DNA of 64,000 nt. Source: Spectribacter hydrogenoxidans. GTDB lineage: Bacteria; Pseudomonadota; Gammaproteobacteria; Nevskiales; Salinisphaeraceae. How positions within the stretch are numbered: position 1 is the stretch's first letter; each line of letters starts with the position of its first letter. The notes under the pieces were generated by a model. It made no database searches, was not told where the DNA came from, and saw nothing but the letters and a program-made list of their open reading frames with translations. The position numbers and the translations under genes were made by a program. This document shows, piece after piece, positions 41,495-50,363 of the stretch. The stretch covers positions 62,001 to 126,000 of the forward strand of contig NZ_JAVRIB010000002.1 of NCBI RefSeq assembly GCF_031846275.1, read 5' to 3'.

Positions 41495-41968
41495 ATGCCG
41501 AATTTCCACCACCGTGCTGCCCTGATCGGGCTGGGCTGCCTCGTGATCGCGGCGGCCTGCACCCGGGCGCCCGCGCCGGATTGCGGCGACCTGCGCGTAG
41601 AAGCCCCCTGGGTGAGGCTGCCACCGCCCGGCGCGCCCATGCAGGCGGCCTATTTCCAACTGCACAACCCGGGGAATCGCCGGGTGATCGTCAGCGGCGT
41701 GACCAGTTCCGATTTCAAGCGCGTGATGCTGCACGAAACGGTCGATCGCGACGGCCAGGCGAGCATGGCGCATCTCGATGAACTCTCGGTCGGTCCCGGT
41801 GAGCGGGTGACACTGCGTCCGGGGGGGGCGCATCTGATGCTGTCCGCGCCGCCCGAGGCGCCGGCCGCCGGCGACGCGGTAGTGTTCGATCTGCAATGCG
41901 GTGCGGCCGGAGAGGCCACGCGCCGCTTCGAGGCCACCTACCGCCGTGCCGCCCCGGCCGACTCATGA
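41495..41968 (+). CDS. Periplasmic copper chaperone PCu(A)C
   Basis: The 157-residue protein has a signal peptide with a lipobox-like end (VIAAAC), so it may be lipid-anchored. Its copper site fits the PCu(A)C pattern exactly: His near residue 75, Met 11 positions later, then 21 residues to HLM (H-x10-M-x21-H-x-M, in LHETVDRDGQASM and GGAHLML). These proteins hand Cu(I) to the cytochrome oxidase CuA site or other periplasmic targets. It is translationally coupled to dapF (ATGA overlap), a pairing with no obvious functional logic, and read divergently from the MerC-domain gene. Confidence 0.88.
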   Translation: MPNFHHRAALIGLGCLVIAAACTRAPAPDCGDLRVEAPWVRLPPPGAPMQAAYFQLHNPGNRRVIVSGVTSSDFKRVMLHETVDRDGQASMAHLDELSVGPGERVTLRPGGAHLMLSAPPEAPAAGDAVVFDLQCGAAGEATRRFEATYRRAAPADS

Positions 41969-42798
41969 GCCGCGACTTCGCCAAGATGCACGGGCTGGGC
42001 AACGACTTCGTCGTGTTCGATGCCACCCGCGAACCCCTGACGATGACACCGGAACTGGCCCGGGCCGTGGCCGACCGCCGTCTGGGCGTCGGTTGCGACC
42101 AGATTCTGGTGGTCGAACCGCCGCCGGCCCCGGATGTGGATTTCGGTTACCGCATCTACAACGCCGACGGCTCCGAATCCGGCCAGTGCGGCAATGGCGC
42201 CCGCTGTTTCGCCCGCTTCGTGCGCGACCGCGGCCTGAGCCAGCGCAATCCGCTGGTGGTGGCCACCGTCGCCGGCCGCATGACGCTGGCCATTGCCGCC
42301 GACGACCAGGTCCGGGCGGACCTGGGTGTGCCGGTATTCGAACCGGCCGATATCCCGTTTGACGCCCCGCAACGTGAACCGGCGTACAAACTGGCCATGG
42401 ACGGCGGCCGCGAACTGACGGTGCACGCCCTGGCCATCGGCAATCCGCATGCGGTGATGGTGGTCGATGACGTGGACAGCGCGCCGGTATCGGTGCAGGG
42501 GCCGGCGGTGGAGCGCCATCCCCGGTTTCCGGCGCGGGTCAATGTGGGTTTCATGGCGATCCACGGGCCGGGGCATGTCGCGCTGCGGGTATTCGAGCGT
42601 GGCGTGGGTGAAACCCGGGCCTGTGGCAGCGGGGCCTGTGCGGCCATGATCGCGGGTCGGCTGTTTCACGGGCTGGACGAAACGGTGCGGGTGGACTTGC
42701 CCGGCGGGCAACTCGCGGTAAGCTGGGCGGGGGAAGGCGAGCCGGTGTATCTGACCGGACCCGCCACGCATGTCTTCGACGGTCGGTGGCCGATATAG
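41965..42798 (+). CDS. dapF: Diaminopimelate epimerase
   Basis: DapF interconverts LL- and meso-diaminopimelate for lysine and peptidoglycan synthesis without a cofactor. The 277-residue protein has FAKMHGLGNDFVVFDA at its start, RRLGVGCDQILVVE near residue 45, the first catalytic Cys in NGARCFARF near 75 (after QCGN), GNPHAVMVVDDV near 155, and the second catalytic Cys in TRACGSGACAAMIAG near 215. It starts at ATG 41965, overlapping the stop codon of the copper chaperone gene. dapF-DUF484-xerC is the usual gammaproteobacterial order. Confidence 0.97.
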   Translation: MSRDFAKMHGLGNDFVVFDATREPLTMTPELARAVADRRLGVGCDQILVVEPPPAPDVDFGYRIYNADGSESGQCGNGARCFARFVRDRGLSQRNPLVVATVAGRMTLAIAADDQVRADLGVPVFEPADIPFDAPQREPAYKLAMDGGRELTVHALAIGNPHAVMVVDDVDSAPVSVQGPAVERHPRFPARVNVGFMAIHGPGHVALRVFERGVGETRACGSGACAAMIAGRLFHGLDETVRVDLPGGQLAVSWAGEGEPVYLTGPATHVFDGRWPI

Positions 42799-42877
42799 AT
42801 GAAATGGCCGGCAACCATGATGGCCGTTGAATCGTAACCATTCGGGCACAAGCGCAGTCAGTTTCAAGGTGATGTCG

Positions 42878-43585
42878 ATGAGCGAACCCAAGGCCGATCA
42901 GGATCCCGTCCCGACGCTGGACGAAGCCGAGGTGGCGGCCTATCTGCAGGCCAATCCGGATTTCCTGCAGCGCCATCCGGCGGTGCTCGAGGCGCTGGAC
43001 GTGCGCCATGACACCGGCAGCGCGGTATCGCTGATCGAACGCCAAGTGGCGTCCCTGCGCCGGGACAATCACGACACTCACGCGCGGCTGCGTGAGCTCA
43101 TTGATACCGCGCGCGACAACGAGACCCGCGTACAGCATCTCAATGGCCTGGCCCGGGTGCTACTGGGTGCTGACGACGCCGAACAGCTGGTGACCCGTCT
43201 GCGCGAATTCCTCAAGCGCGAGCTCAGGGTCGACGCCATGTTCATCGGGTTCACCGGCATCGATGCGGATGTTGGCGGCATCCAGGCGCTGCCGCGCGAT
43301 GGCGAAGGCATGCAGGCGCTGACCAATCTGTTCCGGCGTGGCAAGCCCATCTGCGGGCCGCTGACCGAGGAGCAAGTGGAGGCACTGTTCGCCGATGCCG
43401 GGGATACCCCGCCGCAATCGGCCGCACTCATTCCGCTGGGCGAGGAGAAGGTGCAGGGCGCCCTGGTGCTGGGCAGCCGCGATTCGCGTCGCTTCGTGCC
43501 GGATATGGGCACGCTGTTCCTGGAATTGATGGGCAATCTGATCACCGCGGCCTGCCGGCGACACCTCGGGTCGGGGCGCCTCTGA
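42878..43585 (+). CDS. DUF484 family protein
   Basis: The 235-residue product has the family N terminus EAEVAAYLQANPDFLQRHPAVL, a coiled-coil region at about residues 55-95 (IERQVASLRRDNHDTHARLREL), and a GAF-like C-terminal domain with AALIPLGEEKVQGALVLGSRDSRRF near 190. DUF484 proteins are found between dapF and xerC in many gammaproteobacteria; their biochemical role is unknown. ATG 42878 is preferred because AAGGTG lies seven bases before it; ATG 42872 is too close to that site. Confidence 0.9.
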   Translation: MSEPKADQDPVPTLDEAEVAAYLQANPDFLQRHPAVLEALDVRHDTGSAVSLIERQVASLRRDNHDTHARLRELIDTARDNETRVQHLNGLARVLLGADDAEQLVTRLREFLKRELRVDAMFIGFTGIDADVGGIQALPRDGEGMQALTNLFRRGKPICGPLTEEQVEALFADAGDTPPQSAALIPLGEEKVQGALVLGSRDSRRFVPDMGTLFLELMGNLITAACRRHLGSGRL

Positions 43586-43594
43586 GTCGGTGTC

Positions 43595-44506
43595 ATGAGC
43601 ACGGAAGACGAGAACCTCGTCGACCGGTTCTGCGCCAGCCTCACGCGCGAACGCCATGCCTCGCCCCACACAGTTGCCGCCTACCGGCGTGATCTGACCG
43701 CCGCCCGCACGGCGTTGCAGGCGCAGGGGGTTGCCGACTGGGCGCAGGTGGATCTGCACCATGTGCGCACCCTGGTCGCGGCACGTCACCGCGGCGGTGC
43801 CTCGCCGGCCAGCCTGGCGCGTTTCCTGTCCAGCCTGCGCAGTTTCTACAAGTGGCTGATCCGTGAGGGCGCGGCGGCCAGCAATCCCGCCCGGTCGGTG
43901 CGCGCGCCCAAGCGGGCCCGGCCGCTGCCGAAGACGCTGGATGTCGATCAGACCCACCAGCTGCTTGAAATCGACGCCGACGACCCGATTGCCCGGCGCG
44001 ACCGGGCGATCATGGAAGTCTTCTACGCCAGCGGCCTGCGTCTGGCCGAGCTGGTGGGGTTGAACCTGCACGACGTGGATCTGGCCGGTGGCGAACTCCA
44101 GGCTCTGGGCAAGGGCCGCAAGCAGCGCCGGGTGCCGCTGGGCCGCAAGGCCGTGGCCGCGGTGCGTGCATGGCTGCCGGCACGCTCCGAATGGGCGGCG
44201 GCGGACGAAGCGGCTCTGTTCGTATCCCGTCGCGGTGGTCGGCTGGCCCGGACCAGCGTGGCCCGGCGGCTGGCAATCTGGGGGCGCCGTCAAGGGCTGG
44301 ACGCCCACCTGCATCCGCACAAGCTGCGCCATTCGTTCGCCACCCATCTGCTGGAATCCAGTGGCGATCTGCGCGCGGTGCAGGAATTATTGGGTCACGC
44401 GGACATCGCCACGACCCAGATCTACACCCACCTGGACTTTCAGCGACTGGCCGCGGTATACGACGCGGCGCATCCGCGGGCCCGCCGCGGCCACGAGGAA
44501 GACTAG
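43595..44506 (+). CDS. xerC: Site-specific tyrosine recombinase XerC
   Basis: XerC acts with XerD at dif to resolve chromosome dimers. The 303-residue protein has a SAM-like N-terminal DNA-binding domain (HASPHTVAAYRRDLTAA; LARFLSSLRSFYKWLIREG) and a catalytic domain with Arg in FYASGLRLAELVGL near residue 150, Lys in LGKGRKQRRVPLG near 175, HPHKLRHSFATHLL near 245 (His/Arg), LLGHADIATTQIYTH near 268 (His and Tyr nucleophile). It follows DUF484 by 9 bp. Distinction from XerD rests on the dapF-DUF484 context. Confidence 0.95.
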   Translation: MSTEDENLVDRFCASLTRERHASPHTVAAYRRDLTAARTALQAQGVADWAQVDLHHVRTLVAARHRGGASPASLARFLSSLRSFYKWLIREGAAASNPARSVRAPKRARPLPKTLDVDQTHQLLEIDADDPIARRDRAIMEVFYASGLRLAELVGLNLHDVDLAGGELQALGKGRKQRRVPLGRKAVAAVRAWLPARSEWAAADEAALFVSRRGGRLARTSVARRLAIWGRRQGLDAHLHPHKLRHSFATHLLESSGDLRAVQELLGHADIATTQIYTHLDFQRLAAVYDAAHPRARRGHEED

Positions 44507-44606
44507 CCGGCATACGCTGCGGGGTGAAAGGTTCGCTCGCGTGACATTGTGCCGGTGCGTACCATCTCGCACGAAGTTTTTCGTGTTGTGATGACTGGAG
44601 GGGGTT

Positions 44607-45254
44607 ATGTGTCGAGGCGGGATCGCGTTCAGTGTGATTTTCCTGGTGCTGGCAACGGGCGGTTGTGCAACGATATTTACCGGTACCAGCGATGACATTC
44701 ATATTTCGACTGATCCGGAAGATGCGAAGATATATCGGGAGGGTCGCCTCGTAGGGGAAGGGGATGTGACGCTGACCATTCAACGCGCCGGGACGCCGCC
44801 CGAGATCCGCGTTGAAAAAACCGGGTATGAGAGTCAGAGCTTCAAACCCGAGACGACGTTCAATAACGTTGCCATGATCAATTCGACGTTCGTTCTGTCA
44901 TGGGGAACGGACATTCTCTCCGGGTCGGTGGTGCGGTACGCCGAGGATTCCTACCACGTTCAGTTGATACGCGAAGGTCAGGCCGGTCTGAATCCAGCGC
45001 AGCGCATCGTGCGATTCTCGCTGTTGAATGCAGCCATGATTAAGTTTGACCTGGCCGTGGGGAAAGGCGAGTACCTGACTGAACTGGCCGGCGTCTCCGG
45101 CAGCGAAGCGGTGGAGGACGCGTTTCACGCAGAACTTCTTGCCGAGCGTTCGACCCTGCTGGAAACCGGTGATCCGAAGGCGTTTGCGATGCGCGTGGAT
45201 CGCATTTTCTCGCGCGTGGCGCCGATGGAAGGTCAGTTCGAACGCAGGTTGTGA
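44607..45254 (+). CDS. PEGA-like lipoprotein
   Basis: The 215-residue product has a lipoprotein signal peptide ending LATGGCAT, with a lipidated Cys near residue 20. The following segment (HISTDPEDAKIYREGRLVGEG) and VEKTGYESQSF are typical of PEGA domains, small beta-sandwich modules in surface or envelope proteins. A short hydrophobic part follows at about 95-110 (TFVLSWGTDILSGSVV). The remainder resembles no family known to me. Base composition is clearly lower in GC than neighbouring xerC and hslV, which suggests acquisition or relaxed selection. It stands alone between the two operons. Confidence 0.7.
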   Translation: MCRGGIAFSVIFLVLATGGCATIFTGTSDDIHISTDPEDAKIYREGRLVGEGDVTLTIQRAGTPPEIRVEKTGYESQSFKPETTFNNVAMINSTFVLSWGTDILSGSVVRYAEDSYHVQLIREGQAGLNPAQRIVRFSLLNAAMIKFDLAVGKGEYLTELAGVSGSEAVEDAFHAELLAERSTLLETGDPKAFAMRVDRIFSRVAPMEGQFERRL

Positions 45255-45385
45255 GCACGCGGCCCGACAGGGATTCTGGCACTTGTCTGGTTGATGCCTG
45301 CTTGAAGCGGGCCGGTTTGACCCCAACCGTTACGCGATGACGCGGTGGGTCTCGCCGTGCGCAAGCTTTGAAACCGGAGAATTTC

Positions 45386-45928
45386 TTGGAACAGTTTCGC
45401 GGAACCACCATCCTGTGCGCGCGCCGCAACGGGGTGGTGGCGGTGGCCGGCGACGGCCAGGTATCGATGGGATCGACCCTGTTCAAGGGCAATGCGCGCA
45501 AGGTACGGCGGCTCTACAAGGATCAGGTGCTGGCCGGGTTTGCTGGGGGCACTGCCGATGCCTTCACCCTGTTCGAGCGCTTCGAGTCCAAGCTGGAGCA
45601 GCACAGCGGTAATCTCACCCGCGCCGCTGTGGACATGGCCAAGGACTGGCGCACCGATCGCATGCTGCGCCGGCTGGAAGCGCTGTTGCTGGTGGCTGAT
45701 GCCTCGACCACGCTGATGCTGTCCGGCACCGGCGACGTGATGGAGCCGGAACACGATGTCATGGCCATCGGCTCCGGCGGCAGCTTCGCGCAGGCCGCGG
45801 CCCGGGCGCTGATCGACAATACCGATCTGCCGGCCCCGGAAATCGCCGACAAGGCGATGCGCATCGCCGCCGACATCTGCATCTATACCAACGACCACAT
45901 TACGCTCGAGGTACTCGGCGATGAATGA
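45386..45928 (+). CDS. hslV: ATP-dependent protease proteolytic subunit HslV
   Basis: HslV forms the double-hexamer peptidase core of the HslUV (ClpYQ) protease. The 180-residue protein starts at TTG 45386 (GGAG six bases upstream) and reads MEQFRGTTILCARRNG, so a six-residue propeptide would be removed to expose the catalytic N-terminal Thr. The motifs VAGDGQVSMG, GNARKVRRLY, LAGFAGGTADAFTL and the C-terminal IYTNDHITLEVL are all family-typical. An earlier in-frame TTG at 45368 is less likely. The gene overlaps hslU by 8 bp. Confidence 0.95.
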   Translation: MEQFRGTTILCARRNGVVAVAGDGQVSMGSTLFKGNARKVRRLYKDQVLAGFAGGTADAFTLFERFESKLEQHSGNLTRAAVDMAKDWRTDRMLRRLEALLLVADASTTLMLSGTGDVMEPEHDVMAIGSGGSFAQAAARALIDNTDLPAPEIADKAMRIAADICIYTNDHITLEVLGDE

Positions 45929-47297
45929 TGCTGCCACCGATACTCTGCTGGCCCAGCGTTCGGCCGGCCAGCTGACGCCGGCCCAGATCGTGGCCGAACT
46001 GGACCGCCACATCATCGGCCAGGCCGATGCCAAGCGCGCGGTGGCGGTGGCCCTGCGCAACCGCTGGCGGCGCATGCAGTTGGGCGAGGACATCCGCGCC
46101 GAGATCACGCCCAAGAACATCCTGATGATCGGGCCGACCGGTGTGGGCAAGACAGAGATCGCCCGCCGGCTGGCCAAGCTGGCCGACGCACCGTTCATCA
46201 AGGTGGAGGCCACCAAGTTCACCGAGGTCGGCTACGTCGGCCGCGAGGTGGACTCCATCATTCGCGACCTGGCCGACGTCGCGGTGAAGCTGGCACGCGA
46301 GGCAGCCATGCACCGCGTGCGCCACGAGGCGGAGATCGCCGCCGAGGAACGCATCCTCGATGCCCTGCTGCCGCGTCCGCAGTCGGCCCAGGACAGCGAA
46401 TCGGCGGCCAGCGAGTCTTCCGCCACCCGGCAGGTGTTCCGCAAGCGGCTGCGCGAGGGCAAGCTCGACGACAAGGAAATCGAGCTGGACCTCAGCCAGC
46501 AGGGCGCCAACGTCGAGATCATGGCGCCGCCCGGCATGGAGGAAATGACCAGCCAGCTGCAGAGCATGTTCAAGAACATGGGCGGCCAGAAGAGCCAGCG
46601 CAAGAAGGTGAAGATCGGCGACGCCTTCCGCCTGCTGGTCGACGAGGAAGCCGCCAAGCTGGTGGACGAGGAACGGATCAAGGCCGACGCCATCGAGGCG
46701 GTGGAGAATAACGGCATCGTGTTCGTCGACGAGATCGACAAGGTGGCCAAGCGGGCCGAGCACGCCGGCGGCGGCGACGTGTCCCGCGAGGGCGTGCAGC
46801 GGGATCTGCTGCCACTGGTCGAAGGGTCCACCGTGTCCACCAAGTACGGCATGGTGCGCACCGACCACATCCTGTTCATTGCCTCGGGCGCGTTCCACGT
46901 GGCCAAGCCTTCGGATCTGATTCCGGAGCTGCAGGGGCGGCTGCCGATCCGAGTGGAACTGCAGGCACTGGCCGCCGAGGATTTCGTACGTATTCTCACC
47001 GAACCGAACCATTCGCTGACCGAGCAGTACGCGGCGCTGATGGGCGTCGAGGATGTCTCGCTGGAATTCGCCGCGGACGGCGTCCGCCGCATCGCGGAGG
47101 TGGCATTCAAGGTCAACGAAGGCACCGAGAACATCGGCGCCCGCCGGCTGCATACGGTGATGGAGCGGCTGATGGAGGAAATCTCCTTCGATGCCGCCGA
47201 GCGGGCAGGCCAGTCGCTGACCATCGATGCGGCCTACGTCGACAGCCGACTCGCCGATCTGGCCGAGGACGAGGACCTGTCGCGCTACATCCTGTAG
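45921..47297 (+). CDS. hslU: ATP-dependent protease ATPase subunit HslU
   Basis: HslU is the AAA+ unfoldase that feeds substrates to HslV. The 458-residue protein has LDRHIIGQADAKRAVAVALRNRWRR at residues about 27-50, Walker A GPTGVGKTEIARRL near 70, the pore-loop region FTEVGYVGREVDSIIRDL near 95, the I domain (about 110-245, charged), Walker B NGIVFVDEIDKVAKR near 265, sensor-type LFIASGAFHVAKPSDLIPEL near 320, and a C-terminal EDLSRYIL tail used to open HslV. The stop codon lies within a REP-type repeat. Confidence 0.97.
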   Translation: MNDAATDTLLAQRSAGQLTPAQIVAELDRHIIGQADAKRAVAVALRNRWRRMQLGEDIRAEITPKNILMIGPTGVGKTEIARRLAKLADAPFIKVEATKFTEVGYVGREVDSIIRDLADVAVKLAREAAMHRVRHEAEIAAEERILDALLPRPQSAQDSESAASESSATRQVFRKRLREGKLDDKEIELDLSQQGANVEIMAPPGMEEMTSQLQSMFKNMGGQKSQRKKVKIGDAFRLLVDEEAAKLVDEERIKADAIEAVENNGIVFVDEIDKVAKRAEHAGGGDVSREGVQRDLLPLVEGSTVSTKYGMVRTDHILFIASGAFHVAKPSDLIPELQGRLPIRVELQALAAEDFVRILTEPNHSLTEQYAALMGVEDVSLEFAADGVRRIAEVAFKVNEGTENIGARRLHTVMERLMEEISFDAAERAGQSLTIDAAYVDSRLADLAEDEDLSRYIL

Positions 47298-47315
47298 GAC
47301 GCCTTTCAAGGCGCC
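47294..47315 (+). repeat. REP-like palindrome overlapping the hslU stop codon
   Basis: GTAGGACGCCTTTCAAGGCG (and CC) has the same GTAGG head and short palindromic body (GGCGCCTT... type) as the repeats at 30475-30528 and 33268-33343. It starts one base before the hslU stop codon TAG and could also protect or terminate the hslVU transcript. Confidence 0.55.
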
Positions 47316-47403
47316 TGGCGGGGTTGTCCGCCGTCCGTTTCGACTGTCCCTGGCGAAGGCTTCAGGGTACCCTTGCCGGCTGCTGGCCCCGCTTGATCGA
47401 CCC

Positions 47404-48156
47404 ATGACCGACCCCGCCGACGACACCACCGATTTTGGCTACCAGCGCGTGCCGCGCGGCGAGAAATCGCGGCGGGTCGGCGCGGTGTTCGACTCGGTGG
47501 CCGACAACTACGACCTGATGAATGACCTCATGTCGATGGGCATTCATCGTCTGTGGAAACACTTCACCCTCGAGCTGGCGGCCATTCGTCCCGGCGAGCG
47601 CATTCTCGACCTGGCCGGCGGCACCGGCGACCTGGCGGCCGGCATGGCCCGGCGCACCGGGCGGTCGGGATCGGTGGTGCTGTCCGATATCAACGGCCGG
47701 ATGCTGGCCCGCGGCCGCGACCGGCTGGCCGACGCCGGCGTGGCGGGCAATCTCGAGGTGGTCCAGGCCGATGCCGAGGCTCTGCCGTTCGCCGATGCCA
47801 GCTTCGATCTGGTGACCATCGGCTTCGGGCTGCGCAACGTCACCGACAAGCCGGCGGCGCTGGCCGAGATGAAGCGGGTGCTGGCGCCCGGTGGCCGCGC
47901 GCTGGTGCTGGAGTTCTCCAAGCCGGCGGTGCCGGGCCTGGACAAGCTCTACGACCTTTATTCCTTTTCCGTGCTGCCACGCCTGGGCCGTCTGGTGGCC
48001 GATGACGAGGATTCCTACCGCTACCTGGCCGAATCCATTCGAATGCATCCCGACCAGGGCACGTTGCGATCGATGATGGAAGATGCCGGCTTCGAACGCT
48101 GCGGCTTCCACAACCTGACCGGCGGCATCGTGGCGGTGCACCGGGGTTACGCCTGA
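47404..48156 (+). CDS. ubiE: Ubiquinone/menaquinone biosynthesis C-methyltransferase UbiE
   Basis: UbiE methylates the quinone ring in ubiquinone (and menaquinone) synthesis. The 250-residue protein has VGAVFDSVADNYDLMNDLMS near residue 30, the SAM motif ILDLAGGTGDLAAG near 68, DLVTIGFGLRNVTDK near 140, GGRALVLEFSKP near 165 and the C-terminal NLTGGIVAVHRG. All are diagnostic. The stop codon overlaps the start of ubiJ by one base. The order ubiE-ubiJ-ubiB is standard, but the tat genes that often follow are absent here. Confidence 0.96.
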   Translation: MTDPADDTTDFGYQRVPRGEKSRRVGAVFDSVADNYDLMNDLMSMGIHRLWKHFTLELAAIRPGERILDLAGGTGDLAAGMARRTGRSGSVVLSDINGRMLARGRDRLADAGVAGNLEVVQADAEALPFADASFDLVTIGFGLRNVTDKPAALAEMKRVLAPGGRALVLEFSKPAVPGLDKLYDLYSFSVLPRLGRLVADDEDSYRYLAESIRMHPDQGTLRSMMEDAGFERCGFHNLTGGIVAVHRGYA

Positions 48157-48752
48157 TGCAGCTGCCCGGCGAGGTCACCGGGGCGCTGGAGATTGCGCTG
48201 TCGCGCTGGCTGGCCGTCGATGACGTCGCCGCTGAACGTGCCTCCCGGCTCCACGGGCGCTGCCTGGCGATCCGGCTGCGGGAACCGGATCTGGAGCTCG
48301 TGTTTCGCCCGGCCGACACCGGCATGCGCGTGGAACAGGGCCCGGTTGAGGATCCCGATGTCCGCCTGAGCGGTGGCGTGGGGGATTTCGCCCGCAATCT
48401 GTTCGGCAATGGCGAGGCCCTGGGCGGGGGCATCCGCGTGGAGGGCGACGTGGGGCTGGCCCAGTCCTTCGCGCGGCTGCTTCAGGGGGCGGACATCGAT
48501 TTCGAGGACTGGCTGGCGCAGCGGCTGGGCGATGTCCCGGCGGAACTGGCCGGCCGGGCGCTGCGTGCCGGCCGCGATCTGGCCCGCCGCGCGGCCGACG
48601 TACTGCCCCGCGATCTGTCCGAATACCTGCGTGAGGAAACCGGTGATCTGGTGGGGCGCGCCGAGGTCGACGAATGGCTGGCCGAGGTCGATCGGCTGCG
48701 GGCCGACACCGACCGCCTGGCACAGCGGGTCAAGCGTCTTTCCACCGGCTGA
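48156..48752 (+). CDS. ubiJ: Ubiquinone biosynthesis accessory factor UbiJ (SCP2 domain)
   Basis: UbiJ is a lipid-binding scaffold of the cytosolic ubiquinone synthesis complex. The 198-residue protein has an SCP2-like domain (about residues 10-115: LHGRCLAIRLREPDLELVF, then VRLSGGVGDFARNLFGNG) and a charged helical C terminus (VDEWLAEVDRLRADTDRLAQRV) that fits the family's dimerisation coil. It is placed between ubiE (1-bp overlap) and ubiB (3-bp gap). Confidence 0.9.
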   Translation: MQLPGEVTGALEIALSRWLAVDDVAAERASRLHGRCLAIRLREPDLELVFRPADTGMRVEQGPVEDPDVRLSGGVGDFARNLFGNGEALGGGIRVEGDVGLAQSFARLLQGADIDFEDWLAQRLGDVPAELAGRALRAGRDLARRAADVLPRDLSEYLREETGDLVGRAEVDEWLAEVDRLRADTDRLAQRVKRLSTG

Positions 48753-48755
48753 CCC

Positions 48756-50363
48756 ATGCTCGAACGCACCCGACGTCTGTGGCAGATACGCCGCATCGCC
48801 CGCCGCTACGGTCTGGGCGAACTGGTGCCGGATCGCCGCGCCCGCTGGGTTCTCGGCAGCGGCCGCGGCCACGAGCAGCCGCTGGGCGTGCGGCTGCGGC
48901 TAGCGCTGGAGGAACTGGGCCCGATATTCGTGAAGTTCGGTCAGGCGGTGTCTACCCGGCGTGATCTGCTGCCGCCCGAGCTGGCCGAGGAACTGGTCAA
49001 GCTGCAGGACCAGGTGCCGCCGTTCGATGGCGGCGAGGCGGCCGCGATCGTGGAACGAGCCTACGGGTGCCGGCTTGGCGAGGTGTTTGCAGAGTTCGAC
49101 CGCGAGCCGCTGGCGGCGGCCTCCATCGCCCAGGTTCACACCGCCCGCCTGCATCCGGCCCCCGGCGACGACGACGGCATGTCGGTAGTGGTCAAGGTCC
49201 TGCGCCCGGGCGTGAAAGCGGCGATCGATCGCGACGTGGCCCTGATGTACCTGCTGGCCGATCTGGCCATGCGGTTGCCAGAGCTGGCCCGTCTGCGCCC
49301 GCGCGAGGTAGTGGCGGAATACGACCGCATCATCCACGACGAACTGGACCTGGTGCGCGAAGGTGCCAATGCCAGCGAGCTGCGGCGCAACTGGCAGGGG
49401 TCGGATCTGATCTATCACCCGGTGGTGCTGTTCGACCACACCCGCGACAACGTGCTGGTGATGGAGCGCATCCACGGCATTCCCATTGATGATGTCGAGG
49501 CGCTCACCGCCGCCGGGGTGGATTTTCGCGTACTGGCCGAGCGCGGTGTGGAAATCTTCTTCAAGCAGGTGTTCCGCGACAATTTCTTCCACGCGGACAT
49601 GCATCCCGGCAACATCTTCGTCGATGCCAGCAACCCGGATCGGCCGCGCTACATCGGGGTGGACTTCGGCATCGTGGGGTCGCTGACTCCGTCCGATCAG
49701 CGCTATCTAGCCGAGAATTTCCTGGCGTTCTTCAACCGGGACTACCGTCGCATTGCCGAACTGCACGTGGCCTCCGGCTGGATGCCGGCGGATACCCGCA
49801 TCGAGGCCTTCGAGGCAGCCATCCGCACGGTGAGTGAGCCCATCTTCAACAAGCCGCTGGCAGAAATATCCTTCGGGTTGTTCCTGATTCGGCTGTTCCA
49901 GATCGCCCGGCAGTTCGATTACCGGGTACAGCCGCAGCTGGTACTGCTGCAGAAGACGGTGCTCAATGTGGAAGGGCTGGGCCGGGATCTCTATCCGCAG
50001 CTAGACCTCTGGCAGACCGCCAAGCCGGTGCTGGAGGAATGGATGCGCGAGCGCCTGGATCCGCGCCGTACCCTGGCGCGGCTGCAGAAGCAGCTGCCGC
50101 AGTTGCTGGAATCGCTGCCCGCCCTGACCGAGGCGGCGGTGGCGCGGCTGGAAGCGCCCGGGCGGGAACCCGCGGCGACGCCGGCCGATGCCGCTCCGAG
50201 CGTCGACGGGGCAATTCGCATCGGCTGCTCGGTGCTCGGTGCGGGTCTGGCAATCAGCGCGGTGCTCGCCGCGGGGCTGGCAGTCGGCCCCGCATGGACT
50301 GCCCCCGTCCTGGGTCTTCTCGCGGCGCTGGCCGCCTGGCGGGCGGTGCGCCGACCCGGCTAA
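48756..50363 (+). CDS. ubiB: Ubiquinone biosynthesis atypical kinase/ATPase UbiB
   Basis: UbiB is an ATPase of the ADCK/COQ8 family that supports ubiquinone synthesis, acting on the hydrophobic precursors or complex. The 535-residue protein has the family KxGQ motif in FVKFGQAVSTRRDLLP near residue 50, the Ala-rich nucleotide loop in AAASIAQVHTARL near 120, the catalytic-loop-like FFHADMHPGNIFVD near 285, and YIGVDFGIVGSL near 305. The last 60 residues form two membrane helices (LGAGLAISAVLAAGLAVG; APVLGLLAALAAW). It overlaps the convergent protease gene by 4 bp. Confidence 0.96.
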   Translation: MLERTRRLWQIRRIARRYGLGELVPDRRARWVLGSGRGHEQPLGVRLRLALEELGPIFVKFGQAVSTRRDLLPPELAEELVKLQDQVPPFDGGEAAAIVERAYGCRLGEVFAEFDREPLAAASIAQVHTARLHPAPGDDDGMSVVVKVLRPGVKAAIDRDVALMYLLADLAMRLPELARLRPREVVAEYDRIIHDELDLVREGANASELRRNWQGSDLIYHPVVLFDHTRDNVLVMERIHGIPIDDVEALTAAGVDFRVLAERGVEIFFKQVFRDNFFHADMHPGNIFVDASNPDRPRYIGVDFGIVGSLTPSDQRYLAENFLAFFNRDYRRIAELHVASGWMPADTRIEAFEAAIRTVSEPIFNKPLAEISFGLFLIRLFQIARQFDYRVQPQLVLLQKTVLNVEGLGRDLYPQLDLWQTAKPVLEEWMRERLDPRRTLARLQKQLPQLLESLPALTEAAVARLEAPGREPAATPADAAPSVDGAIRIGCSVLGAGLAISAVLAAGLAVGPAWTAPVLGLLAALAAWRAVRRPG

